Shown here one piece after another: positions 55,429 to 63,365 of a stretch of DNA of 64,000 nucleotides. Source of the stretch: Azorhizobium doebereinerae UFLA1-100 (lineage in GTDB: Bacteria > Pseudomonadota > Alphaproteobacteria > Rhizobiales > Xanthobacteraceae); NCBI RefSeq assembly GCF_000473085.1, contig NZ_AXBA01000024.1, positions 179 to 64,178 on the forward strand, given 5' to 3'. The stretch's first letter is position 1, and each line of letters starts with the position of its first letter. The notes under the pieces are model-generated. The model ran no database searches. It was not told where the DNA came from and saw only the letters and a list, made by a program, of their open reading frames with translations. Both the position numbers and the translations under genes were made by a program.

Positions 55429-56282
55429 GTCAGCGCATCTCCCAGAATGGCCTGGGCGGTGCGCACCAGCAGCCCGCCGGGGCGGCGCAATTCCTCCAGG
55501 ATGGAAAAGTGGTTGGCCCCCGCCACCGGCACCAGCGGCCCCGGCGCGTGGGCGCCGGCGCGCAGAGCGTGGAGCGCACGGGCGTCGGCCACCAGGGCCG
55601 GCACTTCCGCCGTGCCATAGGCGATGGCCAAAGGCTTCTTCACCACCGGAAGACGCAAGGGCGAGAGGGTGGCGATCTCTTCGTCGGTGAGCTTCAGCGC
55701 GGTGTTGAGGAAGGTGTCGCGCAGCGGCCCCAGCTCGAACACGCCGGAGATGGCAAGGCCCGCCGTCACCGCCGGATGGGCCAGATGCATCGCCGCCAGA
55801 TGCCCGCCCGCCGACCAGCCGGACACCACCAGCGGCCCGGCGATGCCATGCGCGGGGCCATCCGCCTTCAGCACATCCAAGGCGGTGCCGATCTCGGCCA
55901 CGATGGCGGCGAGGCTGGCATCGGGGGCAAGCGTATGGCTGGGCAGCGCCACCGACCAGCCGGCCGCCGCCGCGCCCTCGGCGAAGGCGGCGAACACCTC
56001 GCGGGAATTGCGCTGCCAATAGCCGCCATGGATGAAGACGAGGCAGGGCGCGGCCGGGTCCGCCGCCGGATAAAGGTCCAGCTTCTGCCGCGCGCCCGGC
56101 CCGTAGGCCACGTCCAGATGCCCGGCATGCGCCGCCCGGTAGGCGGCGGAGGCGACGTCGCGCCCCGCCACCAGAGCGGCGCTGTCGGCCACCGCCAGAT
56201 TGTTGTTGTAGGCGGCGTCGCGCGCCGCCTGGGACAAAGTGCCCCAGGCGGCGTGCGGCGTCGGATTGAGGCCCGCGCTCAC
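55425..56282 (-). CDS. Alpha/beta hydrolase, kynurenine-formamidase/esterase-like
   Basis: 285 residues. LVFIHGGYWQRNSREVFAAFA (HGGYW oxyanion motif), the nucleophile elbow VVSGWSAGGHLAAMHLAH, and a His in VAGANHFSILEEL give the Ser-His-(Asp) triad. The HGGYW motif and early DLYPAADP match arylformamidase and BD-FAE type enzymes, which split formamide or small ester bonds. Within the operon it is coupled to the amidohydrolase and the Mo subunit by 4-nt overlaps. It may open or trim a ring product, an inference from position. Confidence 0.9.
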   Translation of the reverse strand: MSAGLNPTPHAAWGTLSQAARDAAYNNNLAVADSAALVAGRDVASAAYRAAHAGHLDVAYGPGARQKLDLYPAADPAAPCLVFIHGGYWQRNSREVFAAFAEGAAAAGWSVALPSHTLAPDASLAAIVAEIGTALDVLKADGPAHGIAGPLVVSGWSAGGHLAAMHLAHPAVTAGLAISGVFELGPLRDTFLNTALKLTDEEIATLSPLRLPVVKKPLAIAYGTAEVPALVADARALHALRAGAHAPGPLVPVAGANHFSILEELRRPGGLLVRTAQAILGDALT

Positions 56283-57574
56283 GCGGCCACCGCCGCCGGC
56301 AGGATCGGCGAATCCGCGTCGAAGCGGCGGCCGGCGCGCAGGCAGAAGGCCGGGCGCAGCAGGCGCTCGGCCACCACGCGGGTGTCCTCGTTGTCGCGCA
56401 GCAGGAAGCGGCCGCGATCGTCATTGAGCACCGACACATCGGCGGCATAGCCCGGCTTCAGCGCGCCCAGCCGGTCGGCGAGGCCGAGCATCCTGGCCGG
56501 GTTGGTGGTGACCATGGGCACCACCTGTTCCAGCGGCAGGCCCAGCGCCATCATGGAGCTCATGGCCTGGGTCAGGCTGAAGCGCGCCTGCCCCTTGAAG
56601 GGGTGGTTCTCGTCGTCATAGTGCTCCGGCGGCGTGCCGGCGGGCGCGGGCACCTCGGTATTGTAGCCGTGCATGTCGGCGCCCAGGGTGTGGGGGATGA
56701 CGCCGGCCGCCAGCGCCTTCTTGGCGAGGCGGTAGGAGAAGTGGCTGCCGTGGCCCACATCCACCTTCAGGCCGCGATCCAGCGCCGCCTGGATGACGTG
56801 GTGCACCTCGCCCTGCTGGTTCACGAAGCCGCCGGGGTGGCGGGTGAAGGGATGGGCGAGGATGTCGCCCTCGCGCAGCAGCGGGATCACCCGCTCCAAT
56901 ATGGTGTCGGCGTCCTCGCCATTGGCGCCGCTCTCCGGCAGGCCCCACAGCGTGCCGAAATGCACATAGAGCGGCAGATCCGACTGGCGGCCGATCTCGG
57001 CGGCCATCTCCATCACCTTGATGCCCCAGCGGGCGAAGCCGCCGATCTCCGCATGGCCCTTGATGCCGCGCACCAGATCCTTGTTGGCGTTGGCCGAGCG
57101 CACCGTGGCCTCGATGTCCACGCAGTCGGGGCTGTAGAGATTGGGGTAGAAATGCCCTTCCAGCCCGCCCACCAGATAGGCGGAGAGGAAGGCGTAGATG
57201 CGGGTCTGCGCGCGCTCGGCGATGTAGTGGCGGAAGCCGGGCAGCGTCATGCAGGACGGGCCGCCCTGGTCGACCACCGTGGTCACGCCCGAGCGCACGC
57301 CCACCATGTCCGGGTTCAGCCCGAAGCGGCCGGTGACGTATTGATAGACGTGGCCGTGGGTGTCGATCATGCCCGGCAGCACGATCTTGCCGGAGACGTC
57401 GATGATCTGCGCGGCGCTGGAGGGCAGGATGGTCTCCTCCACCGCCGCGATGCGCCCGTCGCGGACCGCCACGTCGCGGATGCCGTCGATGCCGGAGGCG
57501 GGGCAGATCACGCGCCCGCCGCGCAGCAGCAGGTCGTATCCGGCACCCTCGATGTGGCTCGCTCCGTCGGTCAT
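56279..57574 (-). CDS. Amidohydrolase-superfamily metallohydrolase (dihydroorotase/deacetylase-like)
   Basis: 431 residues, TIM-barrel amidohydrolase. After the small beta domain (DLLLRGGRVICPASGIDGIRDVAVRDGRIAAVEETI) the first metal pair is His73 and His75 in GMIDTHGHVYQYV. Later ligands appear in VRGIKGHAEIGG, LYVHFGTLWG, DILAHPFTRHPG and VDVGHGSHFSY, with the catalytic Asp in TLGADMHGYN. LKPGYAADVSVLNDD closes the fold. It resembles the atypical dihydroorotase-like/deacetylase branch rather than a hydantoinase. First gene of the operon; a MarR-type palindrome lies 29 nt upstream of its ATG. Confidence 0.9.
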   Translation of the reverse strand: MTDGASHIEGAGYDLLLRGGRVICPASGIDGIRDVAVRDGRIAAVEETILPSSAAQIIDVSGKIVLPGMIDTHGHVYQYVTGRFGLNPDMVGVRSGVTTVVDQGGPSCMTLPGFRHYIAERAQTRIYAFLSAYLVGGLEGHFYPNLYSPDCVDIEATVRSANANKDLVRGIKGHAEIGGFARWGIKVMEMAAEIGRQSDLPLYVHFGTLWGLPESGANGEDADTILERVIPLLREGDILAHPFTRHPGGFVNQQGEVHHVIQAALDRGLKVDVGHGSHFSYRLAKKALAAGVIPHTLGADMHGYNTEVPAPAGTPPEHYDDENHPFKGQARFSLTQAMSSMMALGLPLEQVVPMVTTNPARMLGLADRLGALKPGYAADVSVLNDDRGRFLLRDNEDTRVVAERLLRPAFCLRAGRRFDADSPILPAAVAA

Positions 57575-57602
57575 GGTCTTCGCTCTCCCGGTGCAATCGT
57601 CA

Positions 57603-57624
57603 AATGCGAAGCATGCTTCGTATT
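57603..57624. promoter_or_regulatory. Palindromic operator 1 (MarR-type)
   Basis: A 22-bp palindrome with one mismatched pair and the perfect core CGAAGCATGCTTCG (57607-57620). It lies 29-50 nt upstream of the amidohydrolase start, over its probable promoter. Confidence 0.85.
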
Positions 57625-57673
57625 GGCCCGGGCCGCGGGCCCCTGGCGGAGGAACCGGCAGCCTCCGCGCGCG

Positions 57674-57697
57674 AAATACGCAGCATGCTTCGTATTT
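57674..57697. promoter_or_regulatory. Palindromic operator 2 (MarR-type)
   Basis: A 24-bp palindrome with one mismatched pair, core GCATGC and arms AAATACG/CGTATTT, homologous to operator 1. The two centres (57613.5 and 57685.5) are 72 bp apart, about seven helical turns. It sits 64-87 nt before the marR start. Confidence 0.85.
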
Positions 57698-57760
57698 GCC
57701 TTCATGCACGGCGTGTGCCAACACTCGGGCGAGCGATCATCTCGCGCCTTTGGAGCGCCC

Positions 57761-58288
57761 ATGCGCCGGCACAACCCTCCCGCCCCCGCCGCCGCCCCGC
57801 CAGCCCTTGCGGGCGCTGCGTCAGGCGAGGCCTTGCAGCCCTGGCCGCTGGCCGAGCGGCCCGGCTTCCTGATCCGCCGGCTGCATCAGATTCACGTGGC
57901 GCTGTTCGCGGAGATCTGCGCCGCCCATAAGGTGACGCCGCTGCAATACAGCCTGCTCTCGGCTTTGTCGGAGTGCGAGAGCGCCGACCAGACCACCTTG
58001 TCCAACAAGGTGGTGCTGGACCGCACCACCACCACCGGGGCGTTGAAGCGGCTGGAGGCGCGCGGCCTCGTGCAGCGCGGCAAGTCGCCGGAGGACCGCC
58101 GCTCGCACGCCTGCCGCCTCACCCCGCAGGGCCGCGCCCTGCATGCGCTGATGGAACAGGACGCCCGCCGCGCCCACGCCGCCACCCTCGCGCCGCTGGA
58201 CGCGGCCGACAGCCGGACGCTGGTGGCCCTGCTGAAGCGCATCGTCGACGCCTCGCAGACGCGCTGCGACGGCCAGGATCTGCTGTAG
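57761..58288 (+). CDS. MarR-family transcriptional regulator
   Basis: 175 residues. The N-terminal ~30 residues are Ala/Pro-rich. Then comes the MarR winged helix: FLIRRLHQIHVALFAEICAAHKVTPLQYSLLSAL, recognition helix TTLSNKVVLDRTTTTGALKRLEARGLVQRG, and the wing KSPEDRRSHACRLTPQGRALH with the conserved DxRxxxxxLT. MarR proteins usually repress and are released by aromatic ligands. It is divergent from the amidohydrolase-Mo hydroxylase-Liv operon, with two matching palindromes in the gap, so it almost certainly controls that operon and itself. Confidence 0.93.
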   Translation: MRRHNPPAPAAAPPALAGAASGEALQPWPLAERPGFLIRRLHQIHVALFAEICAAHKVTPLQYSLLSALSECESADQTTLSNKVVLDRTTTTGALKRLEARGLVQRGKSPEDRRSHACRLTPQGRALHALMEQDARRAHAATLAPLDAADSRTLVALLKRIVDASQTRCDGQDLL

Positions 58289-58671
58289 GGCCTGGTGTGA
58301 GGCCTGCCCGGATCCTGGGCAGGGTTCGTGGGCAATTGCCTTAGAATTGATCTAAATCAAGGACAGGTCTCAGGCACTGCCGTTGGGGCCGTCCTGCCGG
58401 CGCGCGCGCCTCCGATTCCCGCGCCTGCGCCGCAGGCCGGTCCGGATTTCCCCGCGCGGCCATGGGCTTGCGGGACACCTGTCTGGCGCAAGCTCCCTAC
58501 GGCAAGATGACGGTCCTGGCACCCGCGCCGAGCGCCGTCGCGCTCGCCGCGCCCGATGACGGAACGCGCCGGTGCCGACGGCACAGATATCGTTAGACGA
58601 AGAGTTAAGCGCATGGCGTCGCCAGAACCCCGATTCTCCCTTTCCGGCGCGCCGCTCCGGGAGGTCCGGCC
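58289..58671 (+). promoter_or_regulatory. Gap with a perfect FNR-type box (58347-58360)
   Basis: TTGATCTAAATCAA at 58347-58360 is an exact match to the FNR/FixK consensus. It lies ~310 nt before the cupin gene, and no convincing gene lies between. Either a long leader, a small RNA or an unrecognised small gene is driven from here. The region 58361-58671 is GC-rich, with a purine-rich GGGAGG just before GTG 58672. Confidence 0.7.
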
Positions 58672-59139
58672 GTGACGTCGTCCCTCTGGCACTCCGGCGG
58701 CACCGAGGCCGCCATCAGCGTCCCGGAGATGGGCATGGACCTGCGCGTCCGCCTGCCGCCGCCCATATCCGATGGAGCGATCACGGTGGTGGATTCCATC
58801 AGCGCGCCCGGCTTCGGGCCGCCGCTGCATCGGTTCCGGGAGGCCAAGGTCCTGCGCATCCTCTCCGGCCGCTTCCTGTTCGAGATCGACGAGGTGCGCT
58901 TCTACGCCGGGCCAGGCGATGTGGTGCATGTGCCGCGCCGGGCCATCAGTTCCTTTCTCAATGTCGCCGACGCGCCCGCCGCGCAGAGCATGATGTATGT
59001 GCCCGGCCTCGATGCCATCCCGTTCTTCAGCGGCCTCGGCGCGGTGGTCCGGGCCGGCGGCGGCTGGAGTTCGCCGGCGCTGGCGGCCTATGGCGCCCGC
59101 TGGGGCGTGGAGTTCGTCGGGCCGCCCCTGAAGGAATAG
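58672..59139 (+). CDS. Degenerate cupin-domain protein
   Basis: 155 residues starting at GTG with GGGAGG 7 nt upstream. The cupin fold is recognisable in GFGPPLHRFREAKVLRILSGRFLFEIDEVRFYAGPGDVVHVPRRAISSFLNV. The metal-site motif is eroded: the first His53 is kept, but the second His is Phe55, and the distal His of VPxGxxHxF is Ser. It may be metal-free or bind small ligands. The enzymatic role is unknown. It lies downstream of an FNR-type box and is convergent with the YbbP-type permease gene. Confidence 0.75.
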   Translation: MTSSLWHSGGTEAAISVPEMGMDLRVRLPPPISDGAITVVDSISAPGFGPPLHRFREAKVLRILSGRFLFEIDEVRFYAGPGDVVHVPRRAISSFLNVADAPAAQSMMYVPGLDAIPFFSGLGAVVRAGGGWSSPALAAYGARWGVEFVGPPLKE

Positions 59140-59149
59140 CCCGGCCCCC

Positions 59150-61708
59150 TCACAGGTGGCGCAGCACGCGCACCGGCGGCTGGCTCAGCGCCCGCCAGGT
59201 GCCCAAGAGGCCGAAGCCCACGGTGAAGGCCAGCGCCAGCGCCACCGCCCCCAGGGCCGCGCCCGGGGCGAAGGTGAAGGCGATGGTCATCACCCGCGTC
59301 ACCACGAAGAAGGCCGCCAGCGCCCCGGCGCCGATGGCGAACACCGCCGTCACCAGCCCCAGCCCGGCATATTCCACTGCATAGGCGCCCACGAGCCGCA
59401 GCCGGGTCGCCCCCAGCGTCTTCAGGATCACCGCGTCATAGACCCGGTGCTGGTGCCCCGCCGCCAGCGCCCCCGCCAGCACCAGGACCGAGGTGACGAG
59501 CGTGACGAGGCTGGCGATGCGGATGCCGAAGGACAGATCGCCCACCATCTTGTTGGCCTGGTCCAGCGCCTCCTTCACCCGCACCGTGGTCACGCCCGGA
59601 TAGGCCTGCGCCACCGCGCGCATGAAGGCGAGCTCCCGCGCCGTCCCCGCCCCTTCGGGGAAGGTCAGCGTCGCGAGCACCGAATAGGGCGCCCCGGCGA
59701 AGGTGGCGGGGGAGAATTGCATGACGAAATTGATGCCGAGCCGCTCCCATTTCACCTCGCGGAAATTGGTCAGCGCCGCGGTGATGGAGCGGCCGAGCAC
59801 GTTTACCGTGACGCTGTCGCCCAGCTTCAGCCCCAGCCCCTCCGCCAGCTTGCGGTCGAACGACACCTGCGCCGCGCCCTCGCCCGGCGCCCACCAGCGG
59901 CCGGCGACCACGGTGGAGCCCTCCGGCACGTCGTCGCCGAACGAGATGCCCCGGTCGCTCTGGAGTACCCAGGCGGCGTCCGGCTCCGGCTTCACCTGCT
60001 CGGCCGGCACGCCGTTGAGCGCGGTGATGCGCCCGCGCAGCATGGGCACCGACTTGTAGGCCGCCTCCGGCGCGTGCTGCGCGATGAAGGCGGCGAACGC
60101 CGCCTGCTCGCTGCTGGGCACGTCGACGAAGAAGAAGCTCGGCGCCTTCTCCGCCAGCGAGCCGGTGATCTCGGCGGTGAGGCTGCGGTCGATCAGCGCG
60201 ATGGCGGTGAGCAGCGACAGGCCGAGCCCGAGCGAGAGCACCACGGTGGGGGTCAGCGCCCCCGGCCGGTGGATGTTGGCGAGCGCGAGCCGCGCCATGG
60301 TGGAGCGCGGGCGCGGCAGCCGGCGGGCCAGCGCCATGATGGCGAACGCCACGCCGCGCAGCAGCACGAACACCCCCGCCGCCGCGCCGAGGAAGATCAC
60401 CGCCGAGCGCGTGTCCTCCGCCGTGGCGAGCGCCAGCGCCACCAGCGCCGCCACCGCCGCGCCGCAGCCGGCCACATAGCGCCAGGACGGCCAGCGGCGG
60501 CGCAGCGAGACCTCGTCGCGGAACAAGGCCGAGACCGGCGCCTCCTGCGCCCGCGCCAGCGGCCACAAAGTGAAGGCCAGCGTGACCAGGGCGCCGTAGA
60601 GCGCGGCGAACAGCAGCGCCAGCGGGTCGAGATGCGGCGCCAGCGGGAACGGGATATAGGCCGCCACCGCCACCGCCGCCGCCGCCGCCGCGACGAACGG
60701 CACCAGCGCGCCCAGCACCAGGCCGAGCGCGATGCCCAGCGCCGCGATCATCGCCACCTCCAGGAAATAGGTGGCGAAGATGATGCCGCGCGTGGCGCCC
60801 ACCGCCTTCAGGGTAGCGATCACCTCGCGCTTTTCGCTGAGATGCGCGGAGACCGCATTGGCCACCCCCACCCCGCCCACCAGCAGCGCGGTGAGGCCGA
60901 CCAACGTGAGATATTGCGCGATGCGCCGCACGTTGCGCTCCAGCTGCGGCGAGGCGGCATCGCGGGTGCGCACCTCGAAGCCGGCGTCCGGCGCCCCGGC
61001 GCGCACCTTGTCCACGAAGGCGGTGAGCGCGGCGGGGCTCTGGTCGGCCAAAGCGACGCGGTAGCTCCAGCGGATCAGGCTGCCCGGCTGGATCAGGCCG
61101 GTGGCCGGCAGAGCGGCATCGGAAATCAAGAGGCGCGGGCCGAAGCCGACGCCGGAGGACAGCCGGTCCGGCTCGGCGGCGAGCACGGCGCGCAGTTCGA
61201 AGCTGGCCTCGCCGACGCGGATGCGGTCGCCCACCTTCAATTCCAGGCGCGAGAACAGGGTCTCGTCCGCCACCGCGCCATAGACGCCGTCCCGCAGGGC
61301 CAGCGCCGCCGCCAGCGGCTCCGCCGGCGCCAGGTCCACCGTTCCCGCCAAGGGATAGGTGCCGTCCACCGCTTTCAGTTCCACCAGCGTGGCATCGCCC
61401 GAGGGGCCGCGCGCCATGGCGCGGGTCAGGGCGACGCGCCCGACCGTGCCGCCGGGCGTGAACTGCGCCTGCTCGGCCGGGCTCGCCTCCCGCTGCACCA
61501 AAGTGAAGGCGGCATCCCCGCCCAGGATGGCGCGGCCCTCGCGGGCAAGCCCGTCGGTGAGCGCGCGGGCGAACGAGCCGACGCCGGCGATGGACATGAC
61601 GCCCAGCGCCAGGCAGGCCAGGAAGATGCCGAAGCCGCGCCGCGCCCCGCGCAGCTCGCGCAAGGCGAAGGCGAGCGCCACCTTCGGGCGGAAGGCCGCG
61701 GCGCTCAT
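59150..61708 (-). CDS. FtsX-domain ABC transporter permease, YbbP family
   Basis: 852 residues with about ten helices in three groups: N-terminal helix near residue 30, four near 265-415, and a C-terminal set near 730-850, separated by large periplasmic domains (residues ~50-250 and ~500-700). The FtsX-type segments LTLVGLTALLVGGVGVANAVSAHLSEKREVIATLKAVGATRG and VYDAVILKTLGATRLRLVGAYAVEYAGLGLVT (given in pieces) match the YbbP/LolC-like MacB superfamily. It pairs with the ATPase (61705, 4-nt overlap) and sits next to tesA as in E. coli. It is thought to act in export or membrane lipid handling, not in import. Confidence 0.9.
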   Translation of the reverse strand: MSAAAFRPKVALAFALRELRGARRGFGIFLACLALGVMSIAGVGSFARALTDGLAREGRAILGGDAAFTLVQREASPAEQAQFTPGGTVGRVALTRAMARGPSGDATLVELKAVDGTYPLAGTVDLAPAEPLAAALALRDGVYGAVADETLFSRLELKVGDRIRVGEASFELRAVLAAEPDRLSSGVGFGPRLLISDAALPATGLIQPGSLIRWSYRVALADQSPAALTAFVDKVRAGAPDAGFEVRTRDAASPQLERNVRRIAQYLTLVGLTALLVGGVGVANAVSAHLSEKREVIATLKAVGATRGIIFATYFLEVAMIAALGIALGLVLGALVPFVAAAAAAVAVAAYIPFPLAPHLDPLALLFAALYGALVTLAFTLWPLARAQEAPVSALFRDEVSLRRRWPSWRYVAGCGAAVAALVALALATAEDTRSAVIFLGAAAGVFVLLRGVAFAIMALARRLPRPRSTMARLALANIHRPGALTPTVVLSLGLGLSLLTAIALIDRSLTAEITGSLAEKAPSFFFVDVPSSEQAAFAAFIAQHAPEAAYKSVPMLRGRITALNGVPAEQVKPEPDAAWVLQSDRGISFGDDVPEGSTVVAGRWWAPGEGAAQVSFDRKLAEGLGLKLGDSVTVNVLGRSITAALTNFREVKWERLGINFVMQFSPATFAGAPYSVLATLTFPEGAGTARELAFMRAVAQAYPGVTTVRVKEALDQANKMVGDLSFGIRIASLVTLVTSVLVLAGALAAGHQHRVYDAVILKTLGATRLRLVGAYAVEYAGLGLVTAVFAIGAGALAAFFVVTRVMTIAFTFAPGAALGAVALALAFTVGFGLLGTWRALSQPPVRVLRHL

Positions 61709-62472
61709 GCCTCCACCTTTGCCGCCACGGCGGCGGAATGCCCCTCGATGACGCCGGAGCGCAGCCGCACGGTGCGGCCGCAGCGCTGCGCCAGGGTGGC
61801 GTCGTGGGTCACCAGCACCAAGGTGGTGCCGCGCGCCGCGTGGGCGGCGAACAAGAGGTCCATGATCTGCCGCCCGGTGGCCTCGTCGAGATTGCCGGTG
61901 GGCTCGTCCGCCACCAGGATGGGCGGCTCCGGCGCCAGGGCGCGGGCGACCGCCACGCGCTGCTGCTCGCCGCCGGACATCTGGGCGGGGTAATGGGTGA
62001 GCCGGTGGCCGAGGCCGACGGCGGTGAGTTCCTCGGCGGCGCGGGCGAAGGCGTCGGGCCGGCCGGCCAGTTCCAGCGGCACGGCGACGTTTTCCAGCGC
62101 GGTCATGGTGGGGATGAGGTGGAAGGACTGGAACACGATCCCCACATGAGCGCCACGGAAGCGCGCGAGGCGATCCTCGTCGAGCGCGGTCACGTCCACG
62201 CCAGCCACCCGAACCACGCCCCGATCCACCCGTTCCAACCCGGCCATGACCATGAGAAGCGTCGATTTGCCGGAGCCGGACGGCCCGACCAGCCCCACCG
62301 TCTCGCCGGGGGCGATCGCCAGCGACACGCCCTTGAGGACGTGGACGCGGGCCGCGCCGGCGCCGAGGGACAGGTCGACATCGCGCAGGTCGATGGCCGG
62401 GGCGGGTGACGCGGAAGAGGAAGAGGAAAGACTGTCCATGCCGGAGGCGTTCGCCATCGTTGAGAGATCCAT
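61705..62472 (-). CDS. ABC transporter ATP-binding protein, YbbA/LolD type
   Basis: 255 residues from ATG 62472, which has GGAGGG as ribosome site; 62457 and 62439 are alternatives without one. ATPase motifs: Walker A VGLVGPSGSGKSTLLMVMAGLE, Q-loop GIVFQSFHLIPTMTALENVAVPLEL, signature YPAQMSGGEQQRVAVARAL, Walker B PPILVADEPTGNLDEATG. This is the MacB/LolD/YbbA group working with FtsX permeases. The tesA gene is divergent and its likely start (62438) lies inside this reading frame, a 35-bp overlap of 5' ends. Confidence 0.92.
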   Translation of the reverse strand: MDLSTMANASGMDSLSSSSSASPAPAIDLRDVDLSLGAGAARVHVLKGVSLAIAPGETVGLVGPSGSGKSTLLMVMAGLERVDRGVVRVAGVDVTALDEDRLARFRGAHVGIVFQSFHLIPTMTALENVAVPLELAGRPDAFARAAEELTAVGLGHRLTHYPAQMSGGEQQRVAVARALAPEPPILVADEPTGNLDEATGRQIMDLLFAAHAARGTTLVLVTHDATLAQRCGRTVRLRSGVIEGHSAAVAAKVEA

Positions 62473-63271
62473 CGCAGGAACCCTCCCCCGCCCGGCCGGA
62501 CGGCCGGGGGCGGAGGGCGTGGCCGGACTGGCCACGGTGCCGGCGGCGGCGGATGCCGCGCCGGAAGCGCCCCTGCCGTCATATGCGGTATGGATCGCGG
62601 CGGCGGGAAGGCTTTTGGCCCTCTGCCTGCTGGTCACGTTCCTGTCATCTGGCGCCGCCGCCGCGCGCACGCTCCAGATCGTGGCCTTCGGCGACAGCCT
62701 CAGCGCGGGCTACGGCCTCGGCCGCCCGGACGCCTTTCCCGCCCGGCTGGAGGCGGCGCTGAAGGCCAAGGGCTATGACGTCAGCGTCGCCAATGCCGGC
62801 GTCTCGGGCGATACGGCGAGCGCGGGCCTCGCCCGGCTGGACTGGTCGGTGCCCCAGGGCACCGACGCGGTGATCGTGGAACTGGGCGCCAACGACATGC
62901 TGCGCGGGGTCGACCCGGCTTTGACCCGGCGGACGCTGGACGACATCCTCACCCGGCTGAAGGCCCGCAACATCCCGGTCTTGCTGGCCGGCATGCTGGC
63001 GGCGCCCAATTACGGCGCCGACTACAAGACCGCGTTCGACGCCATCTATCCCGAGCTGGCGGCCAAGCACGGCGTGCTGCTCTACCCCTTCTTCCTCGAC
63101 GGCGTCACCGGCAACCGCGCCCTGACCCTGCCGGACGGCCTCCACCCCACCGCCGAGGGCGTGGAGCGGATCGTCGCCGCCATCCTGCCGCAGGTGGAGA
63201 AGCTGATCGCCCAGGCCCAGGGCGCGCAGGCGCAGGGCGGCACCGACGCCGGGGCCGGCAGCGGGCGCTGA
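62438..63271 (+). CDS. tesA: Arylesterase/acyl-CoA thioesterase I, TesA-like SGNH hydrolase
   Basis: 277 residues. An unusually long N-terminus (~50 residues) precedes a hydrophobic signal (VWIAAAGRLLALCLLVTFLSSGAAA). The SGNH blocks are IVAFGDSLSAGYGLGRPDAFP (Ser), VSGDTASAGLARLDW (Gly), VIVELGANDMLRGVDP (Asn) and TLPDGLHPTAEGVERI (Asp/His). The protein would hydrolyse acyl thioesters, esters or lysophospholipids in the periplasm. GTG 62519 or 62537 are possible later starts that would give a more usual signal peptide length. The divergent ybbAP pair matches the E. coli arrangement. Confidence 0.92.
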   Translation: MPEAFAIVERSIAGTLPRPAGRPGAEGVAGLATVPAAADAAPEAPLPSYAVWIAAAGRLLALCLLVTFLSSGAAAARTLQIVAFGDSLSAGYGLGRPDAFPARLEAALKAKGYDVSVANAGVSGDTASAGLARLDWSVPQGTDAVIVELGANDMLRGVDPALTRRTLDDILTRLKARNIPVLLAGMLAAPNYGADYKTAFDAIYPELAAKHGVLLYPFFLDGVTGNRALTLPDGLHPTAEGVERIVAAILPQVEKLIAQAQGAQAQGGTDAGAGSGR

Positions 63272-63365
63272 AGGCGCGCCCGACGGCGAGAGGTTGCATA
63301 TCGCACGAAATACACCGACGATCCCGCCCGGGGGATAGTTCCAGGCGAGCGGGGGCTCGACGACC

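Noticed and set aside
59156-61993. 945-codon plus-strand frame opposite the YbbP-type permease
   Set aside because: Arg/Gln/Gly/His-rich shadow frame without domains; the permease has clear FtsX motifs.
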